Source: Rehmannia glutinosa | Lineage: Eukaryota; Streptophyta; Magnoliopsida; Lamiales; Orobanchaceae | Assembly (NCBI GenBank): GCA_016081115.2 | Contig: CM071933.1 | Span: 63,440,660-63,504,659, forward strand | Direction: 5' to 3' | Length of the DNA stretch: 64,000 nucleotides | Shown: piece by piece, positions 24,301 to 36,100 of the stretch | How the letters are laid out: each line of letters opens with the position of its first letter | Numbering within the stretch: position 1 is the first letter of the stretch | Notes under the pieces: model-generated | Seen by the model: only the letters and a program-made list of their open reading frames with translations | Databases searched by the model: none | What the model was told of the DNA's origin: nothing | Made by a program: the position numbers and the translations under genes

Positions 24301-25736
24301 CAGACATTTCACAACAGAATAATTCTTATTAAAACTAATTTCCAATGTTCTTTCTCTTTCTTAATTTGCAATTGTAACTCTTTATCAATTGTTTCATTCT
24401 TTTTCAATCTAATTTAATTTGCAAATTAACCCAAGTTCTCATATTATTGATATGCTCAATATTGTTCTCATGTTTTTTAAGCCTCTCATTTAAACGTTTC
24501 CAATCATCAAGACCTTCATTTGCTAGTAAACTAATATTTTGCACCGATTTTAAATAATTTGCAACAAAAATAATATACTTTGTTTGCATCTTTTGAGTAC
24601 AGTAACCATTTTCTATCTTGATTCTCTCCATTGGGTAATTTTCTTGTATAATGAGAATATGAAAAATGTCTAGAAAGCCCATTTATCGGAAATTTGAGAT
24701 TACTCTCTCTTATAGGTCCCTTTTCTACCAAAATATCTCTTGTTTTATTATCAATGCTATCCCAAGTTCTTGGATCAAATATATTCAAAGTATGACATGT
24801 TTGTTCTAATTCATTTTCATTTTCAATTATATTAGCAACTTCTTCATTGAAATCGTCATTATCCTCTCCTCTCAGTTCGTCTTGCTCATTCATTTTATGT
24901 TCATTTAGTTCTTCTTGATTATTTGGTTGTTGTAATTCATTAATAGGATCTTCGATCGAAGAACTACTTTTAAAAAACTTATCAAGAGCTCCTCTTTGAG
25001 TTTTAATCACCTAATCTATTCTTTTTTTTTTATTTCTTTTTTGACTTCCAGATGGATATTTTCTTGGTAACATATTTGCACAATTGTACTATAGGCTATA
25101 AATTCAAATCCAAAAACAAGAACACACCACTTGTTAATGAAACTAAGAATCAAACAAATACAAACACTTAAAAGAGTCAAAGAACAATAAAACCTGATTT
25201 ATGCTTGGAATAGACTTGTGTTTGAAGTCTTTCTAACCTGCAAGTGAAAGAAACAAAAAAATGTTCAAGTCAACAAAAAAAAAAAAAAAAACCAAGAGTC
25301 CAAGAGAATACCAAAAGAATGGAGTAGTATCACTTACAATTATCAGCCCTAACCCAGAATAATTTAACACAATTATCCGATAATCAGAATGTTTGAAGAT
25401 GAAGAAATAATGTGATTTTTTTTTTATTTGAGGCAGAAGCCGCATAAGTCAGAACCCTTGCTCAGTTGCTCTGTTGCTCACTTCCGTCAGTTTGCAAAAC
25501 ATAATGAAGTGTACTTAGGTTTTGTAAAATAAGTATATACTAATATAGATATATGGGTTGTGGTGTTTGTGGGATTAATTTGTATTAAGGGCCCAATTTA
25601 TCTTCATTCAACTTATAAGAATATATATAGATATAATATATGTATATATAAGTTTGTGTATATATATATTGGGGGCCCCCAAAAACTGGGGGCCCATGGC
25701 CATTGACAACTTAGACATACTTCAGGGTCGGGCCTA
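24300..25736 (-). mobile_element. hAT transposon, inverted left half (TTF zinc-finger part)
   Basis: 24531-25010 on the minus strand encodes the N-terminal TTF-type zinc-finger region of a hAT transposase: RGALDKFFKSSSSIEDP, then LSRHFSYSHYTRKLPNGE and DRKWLLYSKDANKVYYFCCK. Frame-broken continuation to about 24300 gives GLDDWKRLNERLKKHENN, EHWKLVLIRII and VVKCL. The terminal repeat (CAGGGTCGGGCCTA on the plus strand, 25723-25736) faces right and is followed by the 8-bp target copy TGTTTGAC (25737-25744). The remainder of the transposase is on the plus strand from 26340, so this half has been inverted. Confidence 0.87.
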
Positions 25737-25744
25737 TGTTTGAC

Positions 25745-26340
25745 ACATATCCCTGGGGGAGGGATTTGTTTGATTTGACTATTCGTGAATTGAGGCAGCA
25801 AGTTTTGGATAGAAACAGAGTTCAAGTCGATGAGAAACGTGGTGGGAAATGGGTGAAATGTTTATAGAATTCAAGGTTTTCCTTTGGCATTTCAAATATG
25901 ATTCTATGAGTGTTGTTCGGAGGTGAATGGGAAGATTTGTGGCCATATTGGATATGAGATCCGCGGATTTTGAACTGGACTTGCTCAAAGTCCGTGAAAG
26001 ACAACAAAGTGAGATCATATGACTTGGAGATGAAGATCTTCAATCGTTCTGTTGAACAGGCAATATGATTTTATTTTTTTTTTCTTTCATGTTTTATTTC
26101 GTTTATGTTTCATAATTGTTTCTGACTCTGTTTTTTTGTTTCTTCTTATTTTAGTTGAGGTTGAAGAATTTGTGTCCGTGTGAGGACGAGTTTGTGTAGT
26201 TGAACATTCAAAAATTTTATGATGAATCAAAGTATACTTTTAGCCTAGTTGATAATGACTTTGTGATTGGAAACTTCAAGCAGAAGAAGGTTGATCTTGA
26301 TGTTGGGTCAAAATACACTATTGATGATATTGTTGGGATT
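25745..26340 (+). pseudogene. DUF1985/Ulp1-type gene, middle part, inverted
   Basis: The plus strand reads TYPWGRDLFDLTIRELRQQV, followed across a frame break by a GFPLAFQI(W)FYE-like segment and, after an intron-like T-rich gap (26060-26150), CPCEDEFV and FVIGNFKQKKVDLDVGSKYT. The first part follows DUF1985 in related proteins (the PWG...LTI...GFPLAFQ..YE pattern). It lies on the opposite strand from the 5' and 3' parts of the same gene because it shares the inversion with half of the hAT element. Confidence 0.72.
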
Positions 26341-28156
26341 CAACAGTAAACGTAATTTGGCTTTTCGTGGAGATAATGAAAAGATTTACCAAGATAATAA
26401 CAGTAATTTTTTGGGGTTACTTGAACTAATTGCAGAGTTTGATATGGTAATGCAAGAACATTTTAGACGTATTCAAAACAAGGAAATTCATTATCATTAC
26501 CTTAGTCATAAGATTCAAAATGAGTTGATTTCAATATTAGGCTCTAAAGTAAGAGATGTTATCATTAAAAAAATAAAAGAGGCAAAATATTTTTCAGTGA
26601 TACTTGATTGCACTTCAGATACAAGTCATAATGAACAAATGACGTTAATAATTCGGTGTGTTGATATGTTAAGTTGTCCAATAAAGGTTGAGGAATATTT
26701 TATAGAGTTTTTAAAAGTGGATGATACATCTGGATTAGCGCTTTTTAATGAATTACAATATGTCTTAGAATCACTTGAGCTTGATACTGATAATGTGAGG
26801 GGACAATGTTATGATAATGGAGCTAATATGAAAGAAAAAATCAAGGTGTACAAAAGAGATTTCTTGAAATCAATCCAAGAGCATTTTATATGCCATGTGC
26901 TTGTCATTCTCTTAATTTAACTGTATGCGATATGGCAAATTCTTGTGTTAAAGCTGTCTCATTTTTTGGAGTTGTACAACGCATGTATACTTTATTTGCT
27001 GGTTCTACAAAATGATGGAAGATTTTATAAGATCATATTCATCAATTAACTTTAAAACCATTATCAACAACAAGGTGGGAAAGTCATGTTAATAGCATTA
27101 CAACCATAATAACTCAGTCTAATGAGATAAGAGAAGATTTATTTGAATTATCGAGAGTTAGTGAAGATGCCAAAACTAGGAGCGAAGCCGAGTATTCGCT
27201 CGAGTATTTAGCAACTCATGAACTAGAAAGTTTTGAATTTTTATTAGGCATGACTATATGACACAATATTTTGAAGAAAATTGATTTGACCATCAAAAAA
27301 TTGTAATTAGAAGATATACAAATTGATGCTCCAATAACTATTTAAAAGGTTTGATTTCTTATTTTGAAAGATATAGGGAAGAAGGATTTCAGTCATCTAT
27401 GTTATTAGCCAAAGAGCTTGCATCTAAAATGGAAATTGATCCTATTTTTCTCAAAAATGTAAAACACAGAGGAAAAATAGTTTGATGAAAATTGCCATGA
27501 GGATATTTCACAATCAGCTGAGGAGTCTTTTAGGATTAACTAATTTTTGTTGTAGTGGATATTGTTATTTCATCTTTAAAGAGTAGATTTGAACAATTGG
27601 GAGTTTTTGAAAATTTGTTTGGTTTTTTGTTTAATCCTAAGAAGTTGTATTCTTTGGATGAGGATAAATTACATGAATATTGTGTTAATTTTGAGGCTGC
27701 CCTAAAACATAGTGACAAATTTGACATTGATGCTGATAATTTATTTTCTGAATTGCAAGTGCTACAAATGTGTTTACCAAGAGAAACAAAGTCAGCTATT
27801 GAAATTCTTAAGTTTGTCAGAGCTTTAGATTGTTTTCCAAATGTGTCTATTGCATACATAATTTTGTTAACTATACCCGTTACTGTAGCGTCTGCAGAAA
27901 GAAGTTTTTCAAAATTAAAATTGATAAAACCGTACTTGCGTTCAACTATGTCCCAAGAAAGATTAAACGGGTTAGCAATTTTATGCATTGAAAATGAGAT
28001 ATTGGAAAAACTTGATCTTGAACTGCTAGAAGATCTAAAGTTTTTCTTTAATTAATTGATACTTATTTTTTCTTATATGCTTGTAGGTATTGCACTCTTT
28101 AAGGGCCCTTTTTTTTCTTTTCGTCATGGGCCTCAGAAAGATCAGGGCTGGCCCTG
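26340..28156 (+). mobile_element. hAT transposon, right half (DUF4371 and hAT C-terminal domain)
   Basis: Plus-strand coding resumes exactly where the inverted half stops: NLAFRGDNEKIYQ, DUF4371 with EHFRRIQNKEIHYHYLSHKI, KYFSVILDCTSDTSHNEQM and VRGQCYDNGANMK. After several stops the hAT dimerisation domain follows (27555-28055): VASAERSFSKLKLIKPYLRS and ERLNGLAILCIENEIL. The terminal repeat CAGGGCTGGCCCTG ends at 28156 and is followed by the target copy GTCAAACA (28157-28164), the reverse complement of the copy at 25737. Stops near 26921, 27016, 27261 and 27545 make it inactive. Confidence 0.88.
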
Positions 28157-29141
28157 GTCAAACACATCCATATCCTTATCAACCATCTCAAAATACGACA
28201 TCTCCACAGAACATCCAGTAGACGTAAACAGAAAAAATGGATAAAATACAATAAAGACAATTTCACATCATCTTGATCGTCATCACCCCAAACTCGCAGC
28301 AAAAAAACTATCTTCAATAGACTGCCTATTAAACTTACTTCTGTTAGCGAAATACTTTTAAAAATTAACAGAACTAGTAACATCCCCATAAAGTGAAGGC
28401 CTATTACAACACAACTAAGGCCAATCACTAAAGCAAACTCACCAACCCCAAACCTCAACAACTTCCCATTCACATAAATAACAAGCTCATCATTCTTTGA
28501 GTGAACGACTTGACGTTTCAACAAAGAATGGACAAGTTGGTTCTGGAAATGAATGTCTTGCATGTCCAAAAATACCCAAAACATGTATTCTTGAAAGCCT
28601 CGAGTTAGGTTTTAGTTAAATAGTTCTTCAAATTATCTATAACATCAAAAGAGAACCTAGTATGTACTCTAGCAATATACCAGTCCCCAGTATTAATAAC
28701 GTACCTAAAACCCTAGAAACAACAAAGAAACAAAACAGAAACAAAAAAGAAACACGAAATCAACAAGCACTTCAACTAAAATACATAAAAGGACAAATGA
28801 AACATAAAAGAAATCACTACGAAACAACATTGAAACAAACAAAAAACTTCAAATCACAAAATAACAAAAGAACAGAGAAAAATCATACCTCGGCAACATC
28901 AGATTCTACAAAAGAAACATTCTTCTTTTTGGAAGCTTTGACACCAACCTTAGATTTTACAGTTTTAGAAAGAGATTTAACATCTGAAACTACTTCATCA
29001 TCAACAACCTTTTCGACTTTTCTATTCTTCGAAGTCATTTATCAACAACAGGCTTCTGAAGTTTTCTCGTTTTCGAAGAATCTGGTGTTTCCAACTTCAA
29101 AGAGCTTCTCAAAAGCCTCTTATATGGAGAGTTCTTAGGCA
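28157..29141 (-). pseudogene. DUF1985/Ulp1-type gene, 5' part (DUF1985 domain)
   Basis: Start MVPKNSPYKRLLRSSLKLET at 29141 gives a basic N-terminus that runs into a stop near 29040. The DUF1985 domain is legible at 28290-28584: QNQLVHSLLKRQVVHSKNDE, VNGKLLRFGVGEFALVIGLS and, further on, KLSLLYFIHFF. DUF1985 is a domain of unknown function found upstream of Ulp1-like protease domains in proteins carried by plant MULE-type transposons. The coding stretch reaches the hAT insertion at 28157 and continues, in inverted orientation, at 25745. Confidence 0.78.
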
Positions 29142-29319
29142 CCATTAAAACAATAAACTTCAAGCAGCGGTTTCAGGAAGTTACAATAAGAGAAGTTAAT
29201 GATGAAAACGTGAGAGAAACTGGAATGACAGAAACTGAAAACCAAAGGAACTGAGATAACATGCCCACGATCAAAGACAGAAAGAGCAAAAAACATGTGA
29301 TTGTAGAGTGTGAGAAAGA

Positions 29320-30708
29320 TGTAAGTCCAAGTGACTACGATAATCTAGAGGGGGGTGAATAAATTATGCCCATTTTCTCAATTTGGACCTCTTTTTCAAA
29401 TGAATAAGCCAAGACAAGAATGAAGATGCGGGAAAGTAAACAACACACGTCGATTTATAGAGCTTCACCCCACCTAGGGACTACGTGCTTTACCATCCCA
29501 GTATCTCCGGGATGGATTTCGAAAAGAAAAAGAATTTTATTAATAGTTACCAAAACTATTACAATTTCACCTTGAAGAGTACCACACTCTCCTTACAATG
29601 GCACCAATGAAGATTACCACAATCTTCCAACTTGAAGAGCACCAAACTCTTCAACACCTCGAAGAGCACCAAACTCTTCCACAAGAAGATTACCACAATC
29701 TTCTTACACCTATAAAGAGTACCACACTCTTCTACACCTAAGATCACCCAAGTGTGCTCTTACCACAAGAACACTCACAAGGATATATTGTGTTTGAATG
29801 ATGAACACAAATTCAAGATTACAACTCGATAATGAAGTATACAACTTTGAAGTGCAAGTGTAATCAAGAATCAAGCCTAGACCTCAAGATGTGAAAGTGA
29901 AAGACTTAGGCTATTACAACAAGAATGTTGAAAGTGAAGAACACAATATTTGCTTGATATGTCTCTTGTTGTGTTGTAATGTATTATCTTGTTTTGTTGC
30001 TCCAAATCTTCCTCTATTTATAGGAGAGGTATTGAACATTGATAGGCTCCTCTTGGAGAGTGAAATCTGAAAAGAAATACAAGTTAAAACAATAATATAG
30101 CTGTTACAAATCAACCCTACAAAATCAGGAAAAGTTGTCTTTCATAAGCTCAAAAATTGTCTGATTTTGAGCTGGTCAACCTGTGGGTCGACCGGTCAAT
30201 CAATACAAAGATTTGAAAATAAGTCCGTTGCAGCTGAGTCCCACACAGGTCGACCAGGGGGTCAACCGGTCGACCACCCTGGTTGACCGGTCGACCAAAT
30301 GGTCGACCTATCCCTGCTTGAAATCGAAGGAGAGAAAACTTGAGACAGAGAGGCAGGGGAGGACGCATCCGTTGGGTCAACCCATGTGGTCGGTCGACCG
30401 ATGGCTCGACTGGTCCACCTATTCCAGGGGTTCTCGGTCCATCAAAAATTTCGACTTTATTTTTCGAGCGCCGTTTTACCTTGGTGGTATTCAGTAATTA
30501 TTAAAAACACTTTAAAACATGGAAATCACTTTTAATATCGCTCCAAATGAATTGTTTGAAAAGTAGAAAACAATCTATCAAGAAATACTCCGGAATATAA
30601 TTTAAAACCGATTTGGAGTATTTGGACAATTATTAGGAGACATTAGTTTGGTATACAAACCCAGTAAAACATAATCATCAAAATCATGATAAAAATATTT
30701 ATCTAACA
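29320..30708 (-). repeat. SIRE-like 3' LTR with hairpin array and GGTCGACC palindromes
   Basis: 1389 bp, TG/CA ends. It holds seven short self-complementary units at 29541-29731 and, at 30180-30410, a cluster of GGTCGACC-type palindromes. On the minus strand a TATA-like CTATAAATAG lies near 30013-30022. Confidence 0.8.
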
Positions 30709-32640
30709 AACTCACCCTTTTTGATGATTACAAACCAAAACAATTTTAGGAGATAATTTTTAAAACAAAATGACAAAACATTTTAAAACACAAGTATAGG
30801 AGCAAAGATTTTTCAAAAGCATTTTTAACAAAGCTCCCCCTATCAAAATGCACAATAAGAGTAAGTAGAAGCAAACAACTAAAAACTAAAAGCTCAGCTT
30901 TTACAGTTGAAACTTGAATATCATGAGCTTAGAAGCTCCCCCTGTCAAAGAGAATCATTAGACAAGCATAAAAGTCCATAATATAACCATTGGACTAAGT
31001 TACACTCACAACTTATGGCTTTTTATAAGCACAACTTATAACTTTTTCTGTGAGCTTTTCTGTGAGCTTTTTCTAGCTTCTTTTGAGCTAATGATCTTAT
31101 TTCGTGTTTTTCCCCTTTAGAATCATCAAAAAGAATGTTAGCACGATAAAAAATATCATAAGCATACATCAAAGTGCGCATTTTCATCGAATTATCGAGC
31201 TTTTGAACATAGAACTTAAAATCCCAAATGATAAGGGAAAACTTGAAAAGACAATTTTGAAAAGCCCATTTGAGTATCAAAACATGATCTCTATAAACCT
31301 ATAAGACTTTTAAAATCAAGAGAATCATGTAAGCAAAGGAATTTTCATTTGGGCATTTTATCGAGCACTTGGTGTGCGTAGAATAAAACCGAAGATGTAT
31401 ATAATGCTTGTAAATAAAATCATTCCCAAAAAATCATCACCAATCACAAATATACAAGCATTATTCATCATCATACATAATTCCCATCACAAATATACAA
31501 TAATGCATCAAAATCCCAAAGTATAAGTACTTTCTCAAGGGTTCAACCCAATTGAGATTAAAAGGGAATTAAACTTACCAATTAATTGGAGAAGTCGGGT
31601 ATCATGGATGATATACCAATAGTATAAAATCAAAAATATTGAATTTTCAAGAGTAAAATCATTTTCAGTGAATTGTGTGTGAAATTTGCAAAGGGGTTCG
31701 AGTTTGAAGAAGTAGAGCACAAAATGGCTATGTATTGGACAAAACTAATTTTATCTCTAAAATTGCACTGGTCGACCGGTCGACCACCTGGTCATCCGGT
31801 CCTTGAAGTTCTTTTTCTGTTTCTGTCCGATTTTTGAGCCAAAAATCCGATTTTTCACCCCTAAGTTTTACAAACGTGCAAAATGCAAACCTAGACCTCA
31901 TTCAATATACATTATGCCTAAACAAGCTCGAATTGAGGTAAAAGACTCGGCAGTAAGTGGTTTTGTAAAAGTACCTACGAATTGATCTTGAGACGAAATA
32001 AAACACATCTCAATTTTTCGTTTTGAAATACAATCCCCAAAAAATGTCGAATCTCATTATGTTTGGTTAGGTTATAAAAAAATTAATACCGAACGTTATA
32101 TCACAAAAAAATAGGAACATTATCAATCATTGGATAAAAAGAGTGCATTTCAGATATTGAAAAATCCTTTTTAACGACACTTAATTGAGACTCTTTTGGG
32201 CTTTCTTTTAAATCGAGCATATGGCCATAAGGCATGAAGAATATCGAGTCTATTAGAGTAATAATAACAAAAATGAACATACCTCGATAGTTTATGTCAA
32301 TCTTGACAAATTATGATGTAATTGACCATTGATCATTTGTATCAAGATGTTTTCTACAAAATCTTTACAAAATATCTTGCACAAGAGCATAATGATAATG
32401 GAAAATATTATAAGCTAAAGCAATATAAGAGATAACACAAGTATACTATGCTTAGTATAAATCCATGTAAGTTCGAATGAGTTTAGAAAAATTATACAAG
32501 GTCTCCTTTAAGAAAAATCCGAGAGTATTTTAGTTGAGACCTCATTTTTAAGAAATATTTTTGAAAAATAATTTTGACAATCAAGATAATAATAAAGGCA
32601 TGCATATGTGCAACAACATGCATATTTCAATAGGAAAATA
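30709..32640 (-). other. SIRE-like internal non-coding region
   Basis: No pol domain is visible. It contains short repeats of the type AAGCTCCCCCT (30832 and 30925) and another pair of GGTCGACC palindromes at 31768-31785. ORFs at 31023-31304 on both strands overlap and have no recognised domain. Confidence 0.55.
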
Positions 32641-33860
32641 AGGTTTACCAATTACGCCATTTCCAAGTGTTGTGTCTTTCGCATTGTTGATAATGTCTTC
32701 TTCTTGGAAAATCATTTTGTTGATGATGTCTTCTCATTTCATCAAATGGTGCGAATATTTGATGTCCATTTGACGGGATGAATTTCCTTTGATTGTTATT
32801 GCGCCGAGTATCTATCATGAAATTTCCTTTGGGATAAGTATTGAGACTTTTAGGTCTCCAATAATAATTAGAGCTATTTCTAGTCCGACAAGTATTTGTC
32901 ATGTGACCTTTTAACTACAATAAAAATATGTAATAATTCTAGAAGCATAATGACCAACATGTATAGAGATTTGGTTCTTCTTCATATAATTAATAGCTTT
33001 TGATTTATAACCAAGTCCTAGTTTCAAATGATCACAACGATGAACATCAAGAATTGTGGTCATTTTATCGGTACTCAAATTAAACTTCGTCAAATCCTTT
33101 TTCATGCAATTAATATCCTTAGTGAGAATTTAATTTTCTTTTTCAAGATTTCTAACCTTATCAAGTGTAGTAGTGTGAGCACAAGAAAGTGATTCATATG
33201 AAACAAATAAACTATCCTTTTCATTTTTCATAGTGTTGAATTACTTTTTCAAAATTTTGTATTTAAAGATCAAGCTTTGGAATTCATTTTGTAGTTCATC
33301 AAATCATTTTGCAATTCACCATAATCATCTTGCAATTCATTACTAAAAGAAGTAGAAGAGTTAGAGCGTACCTCTTGCCTTCTTCGATACCCATTCGACA
33401 TTGCCTGACTTCTTCATCATCGGAAGTTGTAAGAAGCTCATCTCAAGTCTTAGGATTTGAGATAATATGCGGTTGAGAAGTGGATGTTTTTGAATTGCTC
33501 CTTTCATATTCTTCGTAGATAGTTTCCAATTTTTCCCATACTTCATGTGCCGATCATATCCCTCGAATATGATTGTATTCCATAGAGGTAAGAGAACAAT
33601 GAAGAATATTTAGAGTTTTACCATTTATGGAGAATATTTTCTTGTCTTCATCATCGAGCTCCTTGAGGACCTTGGAAGTTTGAGTTCCGTCTTTCATTGG
33701 GATGGATACTCCATTTATAACTGTATTTCAAATATCGAACCCGCAACTTTGTAGGAAGCACTCCATTCTTTCTTTCCAAAATATATAATTGTTGGAGTCG
33801 AATAGAGGTAGCTTGTTGGTGGAGGCGCCAGTGGTAAGATAGACTTCTTTCGTAGCCATG
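32640..33860 (-). pseudogene. SIRE-like gag remnant
   Basis: Begins MATKEVYLTTGASTNKLPLF (33859 downward) and continues with NNYIFWKERMECFLQSCGFD, the classic Copia gag N-terminus, 50 bp inside the primer binding site. Further pieces lie at 33361-33546 and 32911-33105. A damaged zinc-knuckle-like stretch (FYC...GHMTNTCRTRN, one frameshift) is at 32870-32940, followed by a basic Arg/His-rich tail (32645-32902). Multiple stops make it non-functional. Confidence 0.72.
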
Positions 33861-33908
33861 GATCTTTCCTCTTTACTCGCAATGTGGTACGAGCTTGCCA
33901 AAGAGTTT

Positions 33909-33921
33909 GGCTCTGATACCA
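33909..33921 (-). other. Primer binding site (tRNA-iMet)
   Basis: The minus strand reads TGGTATCAGAGCC, a perfect plant Copia primer binding site, two bases from the LTR edge. Confidence 0.92.
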
Positions 33922-34063
33922 CTTGTAAGTCCAAGTGGCTACGATAATCTAGAGGGGGGTGAATAGATTATGCCAATTTTCTCAATTTGGACCTCTTTTT
34001 CAAATGAATAAGCAAAGACAAGAATGAAGATGCGGGAAAGTAAACAACATATGTCGATTTATA

Positions 34064-34842
34064 GCATATCAAAAATGAAGGCACAAGAAGAAAATTTGCC
34101 GAGAAAGCTCTTATTTCTCAAAAATAGCCTAAAAATGCTAAGGAAACAATTGAAGATGATGATTGGTTTTTAGAAATGTAAGAGGGGTTAAAACCAATTT
34201 GAAAGGAATGATGTTTGGGAATTAGTACCTTGTCCTCCATCCCAAACAATTATTGGTACAAAATGGGTATTTCGGAACAAACTCGATGATCAAGACAATA
34301 TTGTTCGAATCAAGGCAATGTTAGTAGCTCAAGGGTATTGTCAAGAAGAAGGTATTAATTATGATGAAACTTTTGCACCCGTAGCACGTTTAGAAGCTAT
34401 TCGTATTTTACTTGTCTATTCTTGTTTTAAAAATTTCAAGCTTTACCAAATGGATGTTAAATCTCCTTTTTTAAATGGTTTTATTCAAGAAGAAGTCTAT
34501 GTAAAACAACCTCCGGGTTTTGAAAATTTTTCTAGGCCAAATGATGTTTATAAACTTAAAAAGGCCTTATATGGTTTGAAGCAAGCACCTCGTGCATGGT
34601 ATGATAGACTTAGCTCTTTTCTTTTACAAAATGGATTTACAAGAGGTAAAGTTGATACTACTCTTTTTGTTTTTGAAAAATGGCAAGATTGTTTACTAGT
34701 TCAAATTTATGTTGATGATATTATATTTGGTGCTACTAATGAATCTTTGTGCAAGAAATTTTCTAAGTTAATGCAAGGTGAATTCGAGATAAGTATGATG
34801 GGGGAGCTTAATTTCTTCCTTAGACTAACAAAAAAGCATTAA
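34064..34842 (+). pseudogene. Copia reverse transcriptase fragment
   Basis: 34318-34842 encodes RT in order: MLVAQGYCQEEGINYDETFA, YQMDVKSPFLNGFIQEEVYV, LYGLKQAPRAWYDRL and YVDDIIFGATNE, the YVDD active site. Upstream, 34200-34317 continues the same frame with NDVWELVPCP. It ends abruptly after FEISMMGELNFFLRL, with RNase H missing. It is of SIRE type and may be an inverted scrap of a relative of the element on its left. Confidence 0.9.
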
Positions 34843-36100
34843 ATTTTTTAACCCTAGGTAAAAAGAGCGTACAGGGGAGGACAATAGTACTGTAAAATGT
34901 GTTTAGTGTGGCAGGTTGGGTACAAAGGTAATTGCAGTGTATTTTTGTCTTTTTTCCAAAAATCATGGTATTTTGTGTAATTTCCTCTTAAATTTAAGAA
35001 ATAAGAATGGCTTTATGTTAAGCTTGGTTCCTCGGGACTTCATTGGGGCCTCAACTTTCGAGGATCAGAGTAGTACTTGGATGGTTTAAAAGTTTATAGG
35101 TAGTTGGAATAACTATAGAAATTACCCAAAACACCTCAACTTTTGAAAATAGACATTGTTTACGTTCATATTACTTTTGTACTCATTGTTTTTTTCATTT
35201 TTTATGCTCCTGCATAATTTTTTGTTATTTTTACGTTTTTTCCAAAAACTTTTTGTTCATGTATTGCTTTATATGTTATATATATTGTTTCGAAAAAATT
35301 GTTTCTTGGTTGTTTCTTGAAACAAGGTTTGCCTATTTTTTACGCTGTTTTTTGTTCATGTATTGTTTTTTACATTGTTTCTTTGTTGTTCTATAAATTT
35401 TTTAATGTTGCTCAAATAATATTTTTATTGTTTCACGTAGTTTTCAATGTGTAAATACAATTTTTTCCCATTTTTAAGCTGTTTTTTTCATGTGGTGTTC
35501 TCAATATTGTTTGCGTTATTTCTGGGTTATTTTCATACTATTTTTAATGATATTCTGATGGTTCTTTGTTGTTTTCTCGTAGTATTTAATGTTTCAATAC
35601 AATCTTTACCTATTTTTAGCTCTATTTGTTCATATGGTATTTTCTGTATTGTTTCTAGTTTGTTTCTATATTACTTCTTGGTTGTTTCCATGTTTTTCTT
35701 TTATGTTTTATATTTTTTTATTCATGTTGTTTCTATATTATTTTCAATTTGTTTAGTTTTAATATGTGTTGTTTTATGTGTATATTTTCTTGATTTTTTA
35801 TTATATTTCGAGTATAAAATTGATTATTTATCGGGACAAAATTTATTTTTCACTGAGATTATATTAGATGAAACATGCTTGAAATATGTTCGAAACAATC
35901 TTAAAACAACAACGTAAAAGAGTCCGAAAAATTTGACAGGAGCGTAAATTTGTCCAAAAAAAGGGAAAAAAGCGTAAAAATGTCCAATAAATGCCTGAGA
36001 GCGTAAAAGCTGTCTTTATTTTCGTAATGTGGGGTAATAGTGTCCTTAACCCAAATAAATATTCAAGTATTTCCATAAGGCTGTTTCTAGTAGGACTAGC
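34843..36100. other. T-rich intergenic block
   Basis: The plus strand is strongly T-rich from 35150 to 35830, with irregular repetition of TTGTTTC and TATTGTTT phrases. This creates a hydrophobic ORF (35447-35917) that I read as compositional. 35920-36040 has a loose repeat of GAGCGTAAA...TGTCC. It may be the inside of a MULE-type element, but no convincing terminal repeats could be paired. Confidence 0.45.

Larger units (their letters stand above)
29320..34064 (-). mobile_element. SIRE/Maximus-like Copia element, pol-deleted
   Basis: 3' LTR 29320-30708, polypurine-like tract just inside it (plus CTCACCCTTTTTGATGATT at 30711, the SIRE-type ATCATCAAAAAGGG sequence on the minus strand), gag remnant 32640-33860, primer binding site 33909-33921, and only the first 140 bp of the 5' LTR (33924-34064). 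The two LTR parts match over that length (TGTAAGTCCAAGTG...). No protease, integrase or RT was found in the 3-kb interior, so pol has been deleted. The 5' LTR is cut where a plus-strand Copia RT fragment begins. Confidence 0.82.

Noticed and set aside
28662..29138. Plus-strand 158-residue ORF (Thr/Lys/Asn-rich)
   Set aside because: It is antisense to the start of the DUF1985-type gene, and its composition is explained by the opposite strand.
35447..35917. 156-residue hydrophobic ORF as a multi-pass membrane protein
   Set aside because: The DNA is a T-rich repetitive stretch; the residues are almost only Phe, Leu, Val, Ile, Cys and Ser in irregular repeats, with no family signature.
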